Assembly (NCBI GenBank): GCA_965219925.1
Contig: OZ244795.1
Location: 2,046,001-2,110,000 of the forward strand
From: Bin87 sp965219925
GTDB taxonomy: Bacteria > Chloroflexota > Dehalococcoidia > Lucifugimonadales > UBA3495
Direction of reading: 5' to 3'
Length of the DNA: 64,000 nt
Shown here: in pieces, positions 7,931 to 15,790 of the stretch
Layout of the letters: every line of letters starts with the position of its first letter
How positions within the stretch are numbered: the stretch's first letter is position 1
The notes under the pieces: generated by a model
What the model was told of the DNA's origin: nothing
What the model saw: only the letters and a program-made list of their open reading frames with translations
Databases searched by the model: none
Translations under genes and position numbers: made by a program

Positions 7931-9532
7931 ATGTTTTTTGATTCACGTCGGTCCACAGTCCATGCGACAAACGGAATGGTCGCAACCAGTCAACCGCTGG
8001 CGGCGATGGCCGGTCTGCGCGTACTAATGGACGGCGGCAACGCTGTGGACGCGGCGGTCGCCACGGCAGCCACCCTGAACGTGGTGGAACCCATGTCCAC
8101 CGGCGTAGGCGGCGACCTTTTCGCCCTGGTCTGGAAGGCATCCGACAAACAGGTTGTGGCTCTCAACGGCAGTGGCCGCTCTCCGATGGCCGCCAGTATC
8201 GATGATTTGCGAGCGAAAGGTCACCACCGGATGCCGCCCTTTGGACCGTTGTCGATCTCTGTGCCCGGTACTGTGCACGGTTGGGAGACGCTGCTCTCCA
8301 GCGAGGGTACGATGGCGTTATCCGACGTGTTGAAACCGGCCATCAGGTACGCTGAAGGCGGTTTCCCGGTCAGCGACATAATTGCGTTCCAGTGGCAGCA
8401 GCAGGAGGGCAAGTTGGCAGTGTTGCCGTCCGGGCAGGAATTGCTAAAAGCTGGCCGGGGCCCCCGCGAAGGGGAGTTGATGAAGATGCCCACTCTCGCC
8501 GGGACGTTGCGCACGATCTCCGAAGGCGGGAGCGCCGCCTTCTACAAGGGACCCATTGCCACGGCGATGGCCGACTTTGTTCAGGAACAGGGCGGGTGGC
8601 TGGCCGAAGCAGACCTGGCATCGCACCACTCCGACTGGGACGAACCCATCAAGACGGATTACCGCGGCGTCACTTGCTGGGAATGTCCTCCCAACGGGCA
8701 GGGGATAATCGCGCTGGAGGCCCTGAACATCGCGGAAGGTTTCGATATCGCCGACATGGGACCGCAGAGCGCCGACCGGTATCACCATCTGGTGGAGGCA
8801 ACGCGGTTGGGATTCGCAGATGCTTTTGAATATCTGGCCGACCCGCGATCCGTGGAGGTGCCGACAGCGGCGTGGGCGTCCAAGGAATATGCGGCGAAGC
8901 GGCGGGCGCTGATCAAGTCGGATCGGGCGATGGTTACCGCACCCTATGGAAAGATGGTTCCGGGGAGCGACACGGTTTACATAAGCGTTATAGATGGCGC
9001 CGGCAATGCCTGCTCACTGATCAACAGCGTATTCGCCAACTTTGGGTCCGGGCTGGTGGTTCCGGGAACCGGTATCGTGATGCACAACCGGGCGTCGTTG
9101 TTCCAAATGAATCCCGAGCATCCCAACGCGCTGGCCGGCGGCAAGCGTCCGTTCCACACGATTATTCCGGCCATGGCGACGCGCGACGATGAGTTGTGGT
9201 TGAGTTACGGCGTGATGGGCGGATTCATGCAGCCGCAGGGTCATTTGCAGGTTATCAGCAACATGGTCGATTTCGGGATGGATTCCCAGGGGGCGCTGGA
9301 CGCGCTGCGTTTCCAGGTTGTGGGTGATGAATTGTGGATGGAAGGGGACGTTGCGAACTCGGTTGTCGATGACCTGCACCGAAGAGGCCACCGCGTGAAC
9401 GTGATGCACGGGCCACAACGGGGAGGGGCCGGAGGCATGGGCGGCGGCCAGATCATCAGCCGCGATCCGGAATCGGGCGTGCTCAGCGGCGGCAGCGAAC
9501 CTCGAAAGGACGGCGCCGCAGTCGGCTGGTAA
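7931..9532 (+). CDS. Gamma-glutamyltransferase family protein
   Basis: A 533-residue Ntn-hydrolase that transfers or hydrolyses gamma-glutamyl groups, for example from glutathione. Landmarks are GNAVDAAVATAATLNVVEPMSTGVGGDLF in the N-terminal subunit, the autoprocessing site in GSDTVYISVIDGAGNACSLIN (Thr of the DTVY motif is the expected nucleophile), and the substrate-loop Gly residues in GGKRPFHTIIPAM. No signal peptide is visible, so it is probably cytoplasmic. I chose the ATG at 7931; the frame stays open far upstream but overlaps the opposite-strand peroxiredoxin gene and has no family similarity there. Confidence 0.9.
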   Translation: MFFDSRRSTVHATNGMVATSQPLAAMAGLRVLMDGGNAVDAAVATAATLNVVEPMSTGVGGDLFALVWKASDKQVVALNGSGRSPMAASIDDLRAKGHHRMPPFGPLSISVPGTVHGWETLLSSEGTMALSDVLKPAIRYAEGGFPVSDIIAFQWQQQEGKLAVLPSGQELLKAGRGPREGELMKMPTLAGTLRTISEGGSAAFYKGPIATAMADFVQEQGGWLAEADLASHHSDWDEPIKTDYRGVTCWECPPNGQGIIALEALNIAEGFDIADMGPQSADRYHHLVEATRLGFADAFEYLADPRSVEVPTAAWASKEYAAKRRALIKSDRAMVTAPYGKMVPGSDTVYISVIDGAGNACSLINSVFANFGSGLVVPGTGIVMHNRASLFQMNPEHPNALAGGKRPFHTIIPAMATRDDELWLSYGVMGGFMQPQGHLQVISNMVDFGMDSQGALDALRFQVVGDELWMEGDVANSVVDDLHRRGHRVNVMHGPQRGGAGGMGGGQIISRDPESGVLSGGSEPRKDGAAVGW

Positions 9533-9598
9533 CCCGCCGGTCCGCCGGTCGAGTTGCCGGCTCAGCCGCCCGGTCCGCCGGCCGCCGCCACGCGGTGT

Positions 9599-9997
9599 CT
9601 AACTGGCCAGCCAGCGCCGGAAGCGCTCCCACGTAGATTGCGGAGGCGGGGGATCCACCGGCCTGCCACGCCACACCTGTTGGGGCTGCGATGACATTCT
9701 CTGAATGAACATCCAGCCCAACGCCAGTACGACGATACCAACGCCTGCCAGCGCCAACATCGGCAGGTGGAACAGGATGAGCCCAATCAAGACCACGAGC
9801 AGCCCCACCAGGGCGAGTTTCACAGGGGATATCAGGCGCATTCGAGGACGGGGCTGGGGAGCAAATGGAGAAGGCCGATCATCCAGCGGCGGAACCGGAG
9901 ACACCGGGTGGGGCCCGTCACCACTGCCATCGGGAATTTCGGCATCCAGTTCGTTGAGGATCTGTTCGATTTCCTGTTCGTAGCGGTCTTTCATCAT
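9599..9997 (-). CDS. Small membrane protein of unknown function
   Basis: A 132-residue protein with an acidic N-terminus (MKDRYEQEIEQILNELDAE), a proline-rich linker at residues 32-52, two closely spaced hydrophobic segments at about 57-78 and 80-97, and a basic Pro/Trp-rich tail. It resembles small two-helix proteins with an N-terminal KDRYEQEIEEIL motif that I associate with Chloroflexota genomes, but I cannot name a function. The start is ATG 9997, or the adjacent ATG 9994. Confidence 0.6.
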   Translation of the reverse strand: MMKDRYEQEIEQILNELDAEIPDGSGDGPHPVSPVPPLDDRPSPFAPQPRPRMRLISPVKLALVGLLVVLIGLILFHLPMLALAGVGIVVLALGWMFIQRMSSQPQQVWRGRPVDPPPPQSTWERFRRWLAS

Positions 9998-10191
9998 GTC
10001 ACGTCCAGAGTGCTGACGACGGTTGGTGCGACTGGATAGTTAAGATGCTGCATTGTACGTTATTGTACGTTGATGTAGTGAGTTGCCAGGATTATAACGC
10101 GGTTGGCCCGCCAACGTAACTGTGGCGCGGGACCGATGTGGATTTGGACGCGGGGCATCGCAGCAAACGCCGGGCAGAATCGGATTCGGGA

Positions 10192-10424
10192 CTCATGCGT
10201 ACCCACTTTAATCTGTCATTGCGACCCCGTACTTGATACGGGGGTGGCAATCTCATCACCGTAGCAATGATGGTTCGCCGTCGTGTGCTCAACCTCAACG
10301 AGATTGCCACGTGGTTCGACAGGCTCACCATGAGCGGTTGCGCTCCTCGCAATGACAGGTGGGGGTGGGCGCCCTTCGCAATGACAGTAGGCCAGTTTGG
10401 TTTGACAAAGTAGGTACGCGTGAG
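10192..10424. mobile_element. Type F MITE-like element, copy 1
   Basis: Ends are CTCATGCGTACCCACTTT at 10192 and AAAGTAGGTACGCGTGAG at 10424, i.e. inverted repeats CTCAYGCGTACCYACTTT. It is flanked by GATTCGGGA at 10183-10191 and 10425-10433, a perfect 9-bp target duplication. Inside is the GTCATTGCGA...GTGGCAATCTC hairpin also carried by type B elements, plus a CCGTACTTGATACGG stem. It occupies most of the spacer upstream of rpmH and ends 12 bp before the rpmH -35 box. Confidence 0.8.
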
Positions 10425-10436
10425 GATTCGGGATTG

Positions 10437-10465
10437 TTGACGGAAAAGGGGTTTACCAGTATAGT
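10437..10465 (+). promoter_or_regulatory. rpmH promoter
   Basis: TTGACG at 10437-10442, a 17-bp spacer and TATAGT at 10460-10465: a near-consensus housekeeping promoter 20 bp ahead of the rpmH start. Confidence 0.8.
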
Positions 10466-10484
10466 TTGTGGCCGGAGTTGGTTT

Positions 10485-10622
10485 ATGCCCAAACGTACTT
10501 ATCAGCCCAAAAAACGACGCCGCGCCCGCGTGCACGGCTTCCGTTCCCGTTCCCGTACGTCCGACGGCCGGGCGATTTTGAGCCGCCGCCGTTTCAAGGG
10601 CCGGCATCGACTGGCCGTTTAG
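10485..10622 (+). CDS. rpmH: Ribosomal protein bL34
   Basis: A 45-residue, very basic protein, MPKRTYQPKKRRRARVHGF..., ending in FKGRHRLAV, the normal size for bL34 of the large ribosomal subunit. It opens the rpmH-rnpA-yidD-yidC-jag cluster, which is often near the replication origin. A strong promoter lies immediately upstream. In-frame sequence before this ATG belongs to the repeat element and is not part of the protein. Confidence 0.97.
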   Translation: MPKRTYQPKKRRRARVHGFRSRSRTSDGRAILSRRRFKGRHRLAV

Positions 10623-10666
10623 CGTTCCCCCTTTCCTGCCTGTTTAGCACCGTTCTCGGCTGACGC

Positions 10667-11062
10667 ATGCAAAGACGTTCCCGGCTTACCAGCGGGTCCC
10701 GAATTTCGGAGATTCACCAGAATGGACGCAGTGCAGCCAATAACCTGCTGGTTTTTCGTGTGCTCCCGAACGGCTCTGATCAGAGTCGGTTTTGCTTTAT
10801 AGCCGGCAAACGGGTGGGGAATGCGGTTGTGAGGAATAAAATCAAGCGTCGTTTGCGAGAGGTAGTTCGCAATACACCGACGCGTCCCGGATGGGACACC
10901 GTGATAATTGCTCGTCGCGGCGCAGAAGAAGCCGGGTTTAACGGTCTGGAAAAGGCGGTGCATAATCTGATGCGTCGCACCAAAATTGCGGAACCCCTCC
11001 CGCCGCGCGAGGATAACGTCGTGAATCGCCCGCCCGATACCGTGGTGGGGTTGGCCCGGTGA
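10667..11062 (+). CDS. rnpA: Ribonuclease P protein component
   Basis: A 131-residue basic protein that binds the RNase P RNA and aids 5' maturation of tRNA precursors. The family signature is FIAGKRVGNAVVRNKIKRRLREVVR (residues 44-68), followed by DTVIIARRGAEEAGFNGLEKAV. It has a C-terminal extension of about 25 residues beyond the usual fold. It lies 44 bp after rpmH and overlaps yidD by 4 bp, so all three are probably one transcript. Confidence 0.95.
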   Translation: MQRRSRLTSGSRISEIHQNGRSAANNLLVFRVLPNGSDQSRFCFIAGKRVGNAVVRNKIKRRLREVVRNTPTRPGWDTVIIARRGAEEAGFNGLEKAVHNLMRRTKIAEPLPPREDNVVNRPPDTVVGLAR

Positions 11063-11268
11063 GCGCGGCCGCGATCGCCGTGATCCGCTTGTATCAACAG
11101 GCGGTGTCTCCCTATTTACCGTCGGTGTGCCGGTTTGAACCGTCCTGCTCCCGCTATGCCTCGGAAGCCATCGCGACTCATGGATTGTTGAAAGGCGGGT
11201 TGATGGGTCTGAAACGAATGCTGCGCTGTCGCCCTCGCGGCGGCAGCGGATACGACCCGGTGGTGTAG
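11059..11268 (+). CDS. yidD: Membrane protein insertion efficiency factor YidD
   Basis: A 69-residue protein with the YidD signature: IRLYQQAVSPYLPSVCRFEPSCSRYASEAI, then GLLKGGLMGLKRMLRCRP and GGSGYDPV. YidD assists YidC-dependent insertion of membrane proteins. It starts at a GTG inside GTGA, overlapping the rnpA stop, which implies translational coupling. Confidence 0.95.
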   Translation: MSAAAIAVIRLYQQAVSPYLPSVCRFEPSCSRYASEAIATHGLLKGGLMGLKRMLRCRPRGGSGYDPVV

Positions 11269-11276
11269 CCGAACCA

Positions 11277-12554
11277 ATGTTGAAAAACTTCCTGCCCTTC
11301 CGCAAACACCGGGCCCGCAGCGTTGATTTCGATTATCCAAAAGCGGCATTGGCATTTGGCCGGCACCGCCGTGGTCTCAGGTTTCCCATTTTGCTGACGC
11401 TCGCGCTGGCGATGCTTTTGTTAGCCGGCGCGGCGGGCTGTACTCCCAACCTGGGCGCGTCGACGCGCGGTTGGGGAGCTATTGCGGCGGACGTCGGGGT
11501 AGTGTATGCAACCACGCTTTCCGGCCAGGTATTCGCTTTGGACGATTTCGGCTCAGACGGGGTTAGCGTGCGGTGGTTATCGACCGTTGGCGGAGAAGAA
11601 GGGTTTGGCGGGGCGTACGGATCGCCTGCGATTGGCCGTTACTTGTACGTGTCCGCCATTGACGGGCACATTTACGCCCTAAACCCTCCCGCCACTGCCG
11701 GCGCAGTGGAAACGGCATGGCGCAACCCGCCCGTGGTTTCGGACGATGATGCGGCGCCGCTGGTCGGCAGTGCGGGCCTGGACGAAGCGGGAGGGATAGT
11801 AGCGGTTGGGTCTGAAGACGGGGGACTTTACGCCTTCGATGCGATTACCGGCGCAGGGCTCCCCTGGTCGCCGTACCAAACCGGACGCGAAATCTGGTCA
11901 ACGCCGGTTCTCCACAACGGGGTGGTCTATTTTGGATCCCAAAACGGAGCGGTTTACGCGGTGAGCCTGGCAACCGGCGAGTTGCTATGGCAGTATCAAA
12001 CCGGTGGAGCAGTGGTGGCGAAACCACTGGTCCACGGGAATTTGTTGATCGTGGGTTCGTTCGACCGTCAGTTGTATGCGATCAGTCTGCAAAGCGGTGC
12101 GCTGGCATGGCAATTTGAGGCCGGCAATTGGTGGTGGGCGACCCCGGTTGCCGCGGAGCGCGTGATATGGGCGCCCGCCATGGACGGCAAAGTGTATGCC
12201 CTGGACCTGAACGGTCAGTTGCTGTGGGAGCATGACATGGGTTCTGCGGTAGTTGCGAGTCCGGTTTTACTGGAGCGCGGTTTGGTGGTGGCGTCGGTGG
12301 ACGGCAAGCTGTCGGTGCTGCGAGCGTCCGGGACCGATCATGGCCCATCTCGGGAGATAGCTTCGCTAACGGTGGGTGACGCAGAGATCAAAGCGCCGTT
12401 GGCAGTGGTGCAAAGCGCGGTTGGGCTATCGTCGACGCCGGCGGATTCGGTGTATATCGGGTCGGACGATGGCACCGTCCGTCGGGTTCAGGTGGTGTCC
12501 GGCATAAATATACTGTGGTGCTTCGACACTACCGAACAGGCCCGATGCAACTAG
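11277..12554 (+). CDS. PQQ-type beta-propeller lipoprotein (BamB-like)
   Basis: A 425-residue protein. Residues 1-35 are basic, followed by a hydrophobic stretch and the lipobox LAGAAGC, so it is probably an exported lipoprotein. The rest is a series of PQQ-like propeller blades: GDVYALN-type strands such as LYVSAIDGHIYALN, GLYAFDAITG, YFGSQNGAVYAVSLATGELLW, QLYAISLQSGALAWQF and KVYALDLNGQLLW. Such propellers bind proteins or cofactors; no dehydrogenase residues are evident. It sits between yidD and yidC, eight bases after yidD, which suggests a role beside the YidC insertase, perhaps as an extracytoplasmic scaffold (inference). Confidence 0.85.
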   Translation: MLKNFLPFRKHRARSVDFDYPKAALAFGRHRRGLRFPILLTLALAMLLLAGAAGCTPNLGASTRGWGAIAADVGVVYATTLSGQVFALDDFGSDGVSVRWLSTVGGEEGFGGAYGSPAIGRYLYVSAIDGHIYALNPPATAGAVETAWRNPPVVSDDDAAPLVGSAGLDEAGGIVAVGSEDGGLYAFDAITGAGLPWSPYQTGREIWSTPVLHNGVVYFGSQNGAVYAVSLATGELLWQYQTGGAVVAKPLVHGNLLIVGSFDRQLYAISLQSGALAWQFEAGNWWWATPVAAERVIWAPAMDGKVYALDLNGQLLWEHDMGSAVVASPVLLERGLVVASVDGKLSVLRASGTDHGPSREIASLTVGDAEIKAPLAVVQSAVGLSSTPADSVYIGSDDGTVRRVQVVSGINILWCFDTTEQARCN

Positions 12555-12623
12555 TCCGATGATTGAGAATACATCAGAACACAGATATGCCGTTCGGGCG
12601 ATAGTCGCACAGAGCAGGTAATA

Positions 12624-13553
12624 GTGGAATTTCTGTCCATATTCGGATTGCTTTGGAACGAAGTAATCATTCGCCCAATGCTCAATACCCTCATGGTGTT
12701 GTACGTTGTGTGCTTTTCCCAGATGGGAATTGCCATCATCGTGTTTACGGTGATAGTGCGCGTCCTGACGATCCCGCTCACGGTGCGACAGTTGCGGCAG
12801 ATGCGGTCGATGACGGGGTTGCAACCGAGGGTTCGGGAGATACAGCAGCGTTACGCCGGCGATCGGTCGCGGATTTCCCAGGAGACCATGAGGCTGTATC
12901 GGGAAACCGGGGTGAGCCCCATCGGTTGTTTGGGGCCGCTGATCATACAGATGCCCATATTGATCGGGTTATTCCGCGTGCTGATACAAACGTTGTTCAA
13001 CAACCCGGAAGACCTGGTTAATTTGTCAGGCAAGCTGTACCCGTGGATTACGTTCGTGCCCATTCACGCCGCGGCTCCGGTGAACAGCCATTTCCTTTGG
13101 CTGGACTTGAGCTTGCCGGACCCTTCGCCGATCGTAATGCCGATTTTGGTTGCGGTATCAACCTGGGTACAGCAAAAGATGACGCAGATGCCCTCGCCGG
13201 ATCCGCGTCAGCAGTCCAGCCAAACGATGATGTTGTGGATGATGCCCATATTTCTGGGGGCGTTTTCGTTGGGATGGCCCAGCGGATTGCCGTTGTACTG
13301 GGTAGTATCCAATCTCATCGGAATAGGAATCCAGTACTTTATCACGGGCTGGGGGCCGCTATTCCCGTTATTCCCGCGCCGGTCCGCGGAGCCGGCAGAC
13401 GCCGGTCCCGCTGAGGCGGCGCCCGACCCACAGGAGAATGTAGCCGATGGATCAAGTAGTTCAAACCGGTCGGACCGTAGAAGAGGCCGTAGGCCTGGCA
13501 CTCGCAGCGCTCGACGCAGACCACAGCGAGGTAGAGGTCGAAATACTAAGTAG
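12624..13553 (+). CDS. yidC: Membrane protein insertase YidC/Oxa1 family
   Basis: A 309-residue insertase of the short (Gram-positive/organelle) form, without the large periplasmic domain of proteobacterial YidC. Transmembrane helices lie near residues 19-51, 110-130, 166-186 and 205-245. The TM1-following segment VIVRVLTIPLTVRQLRQMRSM carries the conserved Arg. The cytosolic C-terminus is long and strongly basic (RRRGRRPGTRSARRRPQ), as in YidC proteins that bind ribosomes directly. It starts at a GTG after AGCAGGT. The last 107 bp overlap the jag gene in another frame. Confidence 0.92.
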   Translation: MEFLSIFGLLWNEVIIRPMLNTLMVLYVVCFSQMGIAIIVFTVIVRVLTIPLTVRQLRQMRSMTGLQPRVREIQQRYAGDRSRISQETMRLYRETGVSPIGCLGPLIIQMPILIGLFRVLIQTLFNNPEDLVNLSGKLYPWITFVPIHAAAPVNSHFLWLDLSLPDPSPIVMPILVAVSTWVQQKMTQMPSPDPRQQSSQTMMLWMMPIFLGAFSLGWPSGLPLYWVVSNLIGIGIQYFITGWGPLFPLFPRRSAEPADAGPAEAAPDPQENVADGSSSSNRSDRRRGRRPGTRSARRRPQRGRGRNTK

Positions 13554-14181
13554 GGGACGTCAGGGATTTCTGGGCATAGGCGGTGAACTGGCAGAAGTCC
13601 GCGTAACGCTCCTTGTCACAGATCCGGGCCCGGAAGGTGACGATGAGGCGGAAGCTGAATCGGAACCCGACGGAGAAGCCCCGGATTCCGACCGGGCGGC
13701 AGCTGCTCCGGCGGCGGATACGCCCGCCGGACTGGCCGTGCAATCCGTGGAGCGAATTCTGGATACGGTGGGTGCCGACGTGGACGTTACGCTCCGGGCA
13801 GAACACGATGACGCGGCCGGGGGGCCCGTAATTGACATCAACGGCCCGGATTCCGGGTTGCTCATCGGGCGGAGAGGCAACACCTTGCAGTCTTTGCAGT
13901 TTATCGTCCAGAGCATCGTCCGTCAGCAGTTGAACCAGGACGTTCGAGTGGCGCTGGATGTGGAGCAATATCGGCAGCGACGGGAAGATTCCCTGCGGGA
14001 AATGGCTGACCGGGTGGCGGACCGGGTGGCCCAGACCGGCCGCAGCATCACGCTGGAGCCCATGACGCCTTCGGATCGCCGGATAATCCACATGTATCTG
14101 GACGAACGCGGCGGCATACGAACTGAAAGCGTTGGCTACGGTGAGAGCCGCAAAGTGCAAATCATTCCGGAGCGAGATTAG
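13447..14181 (+). CDS. jag: RNA-binding protein Jag/KhpB (EloR)
   Basis: A 244-residue protein with three domains: Jag-N (residues 1-50, TVEEAVGLALAALD and SRGRQGFLGIGG), an acidic linker, a KH domain with the GRRGNT loop near residue 143, and a C-terminal R3H domain (ITLEPMTPSDRRIIHMYL). Homologues bind RNA and affect cell elongation. The ATG is preceded by CAGGAG ten bases upstream. The first 107 bp overlap the yidC tail out of frame, so translation of the two is probably coupled. Confidence 0.93.
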   Translation: MDQVVQTGRTVEEAVGLALAALDADHSEVEVEILSRGRQGFLGIGGELAEVRVTLLVTDPGPEGDDEAEAESEPDGEAPDSDRAAAAPAADTPAGLAVQSVERILDTVGADVDVTLRAEHDDAAGGPVIDINGPDSGLLIGRRGNTLQSLQFIVQSIVRQQLNQDVRVALDVEQYRQRREDSLREMADRVADRVAQTGRSITLEPMTPSDRRIIHMYLDERGGIRTESVGYGESRKVQIIPERD

Positions 14182-14255
14182 TTGGGGGCCTCGGCAGAGT
14201 AAATCGAGTTTCCGGGAAATTGCAAATTGCATTTTGGTTTTCGTCTCCCAGGGAC

Positions 14256-14261
14256 TACAAT
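14256..14261 (+). promoter_or_regulatory. Candidate -10 box for the purF operon
   Basis: TACAAT 59 bp before the purF start. The best -35 partner, TTTGGT at 14233-14238 with 17-bp spacing, is weak. No purine riboswitch is recognisable in the leader. Confidence 0.35.
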
Positions 14262-14319
14262 GGAATCCAGTTGACGCGGAAGCGTTGACCTAAATCGGGA
14301 CGCAAAATAGAATGCAGCT

Positions 14320-15768
14320 ATGAGCTTCTGGTTTTCCGGCGCCGGAAATGCGCGACCCTTCGACCACCCTCGGGAAGAGTGTGGCGTTGTGGGGGCTTAT
14401 TCGCCCGGCGGCCATTCGGCTCCGGCCACGGCGATAGGACTTTTCGCGTTGCAGCACCGAGGCCAGGAGTCGGCTGGGGTTGCCGTTTCAGACGGAGGCG
14501 TCCTGCGGGTACACACCGGGATGGGCCTGGTTTCCGAAGCCTTCTCCGACATAGACTTGGACAATATGCCCGGCGAATTCAGCATCGGGCACACGCGCTA
14601 TTCGACCACGGGCTCGAGCGACGCTTGCAACGCGCAACCCCTGAAGGTGGACGGGTTGAATGGCCCGCTGGTGGTGGCCCACAACGGGAATATCATCAAT
14701 GCCGTCCAATTGCGCGAACAGGTAGAGAATCGCTGGAGTAGCGAGTTTGCAACTACCACCGACACGGAAGTGGTGGCGCACCTGTTGGCCAATGCCCCGG
14801 GCGCGACGTGGGCGGAGCGGCTGTTTTACGGTATGCGCATCATGCAAGGCGCATTCTCGCTGTCCATCCTGACGCCGGACTCGCTGATCGCGGCCCGCGA
14901 CCCACTGGGCATCCGGCCGCTGTGTCTCGGCCGGCTCGGAGACGGTTGGGTGGTGGCCTCAGAAACGTGCGCTCTGGATCACATGCAGGCCGAATTGGTC
15001 CGCGAACTGGAACCCGGCGAGGTTCTGGTTATCGATCACAGTGGGGTCACGTCCGAGGTTTTCAGTGGATCCGCCCGACGCGGTCGCGCGCTGTGCGTTT
15101 TCGAGTGGATTTACTTCGCTCGCCCGGACAGCGTCATGGACGGCCAATTGATGCACAGCGCCCGTGAAGAAATGGGGGTGCGGCTGGCGCAAGAACATCC
15201 TGCGGACGCCGATCTGGTGATAGGGATTCCTGATTCGTCTACGTCAGCGGCGGTGGGATATTCCCGTGAGTCTGGTATACCTTTTGCCAACGGGCTGGTG
15301 CGTAACCGTTACGTGGGCCGCACGTTCATCGAGCCCGAGCAGCAGCGTCGTGACCGGGGCGTTCGACAGAAGTTCAATCCCATGCCGTCCATATTGCGCG
15401 GTAAACGGCTGGTGGTGGTCGACGATAGCATCGTGAGGGGCACGACGACGCCGCACGTGGTTGAACTGCTGCGCCGCGCCGGCGCCAGCGAGGTGCATTT
15501 GCGGGTTTGCGCGCCCCCGATCAAACACCCCTGCTATTTGGGTGTGGACATGGCGACCCGGGATGAGCTGATCGCGGCCAAACACAGCATCGACGAGATT
15601 CGCCAAATCACCGGCGCGGACAGTCTTGGGTATTTGAGCGTCGACGGTTTGATCGGTCTGGTGCGAGGTCAACAGGGGGGGTTCTGCGACGCCTGCTTCA
15701 CGGGTAACTATCCGGTTCCGGTGCAACTGGATCTGGGTAAAATGTCGCTGGAACGCACCGGTTCCTGA
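14320..15768 (+). CDS. purF: Amidophosphoribosyltransferase
   Basis: A 482-residue enzyme for the first step of purine synthesis, PRPP + Gln to phosphoribosylamine. The N-terminal nucleophile is Cys21 in EECGVVGAY, so a propeptide of 20 residues must be removed. The glutaminase domain shows ALQHRGQES and GHTRYST. The PRPP-binding motif is VVVDDSIVRGTT. Cysteines in ALCVFEWIYFARPDS, CAPPIKHPCYLG and FCDACFTGNYP match the Fe-S ligands of the Bacillus-type enzyme. It leads the purF-purM-purH run. Confidence 0.96.
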   Translation: MSFWFSGAGNARPFDHPREECGVVGAYSPGGHSAPATAIGLFALQHRGQESAGVAVSDGGVLRVHTGMGLVSEAFSDIDLDNMPGEFSIGHTRYSTTGSSDACNAQPLKVDGLNGPLVVAHNGNIINAVQLREQVENRWSSEFATTTDTEVVAHLLANAPGATWAERLFYGMRIMQGAFSLSILTPDSLIAARDPLGIRPLCLGRLGDGWVVASETCALDHMQAELVRELEPGEVLVIDHSGVTSEVFSGSARRGRALCVFEWIYFARPDSVMDGQLMHSAREEMGVRLAQEHPADADLVIGIPDSSTSAAVGYSRESGIPFANGLVRNRYVGRTFIEPEQQRRDRGVRQKFNPMPSILRGKRLVVVDDSIVRGTTTPHVVELLRRAGASEVHLRVCAPPIKHPCYLGVDMATRDELIAAKHSIDEIRQITGADSLGYLSVDGLIGLVRGQQGGFCDACFTGNYPVPVQLDLGKMSLERTGS

Positions 15769-15790
15769 TCCCAATGCCAGGGCCCGCAGC

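Noticed and set aside
9998..10484. A replication origin upstream of rpmH
   Set aside because: rpmH clusters often lie near oriC, but this spacer is filled by a MITE-like element and shows no cluster of DnaA boxes (TTATNCACA). dnaA is not in the window.
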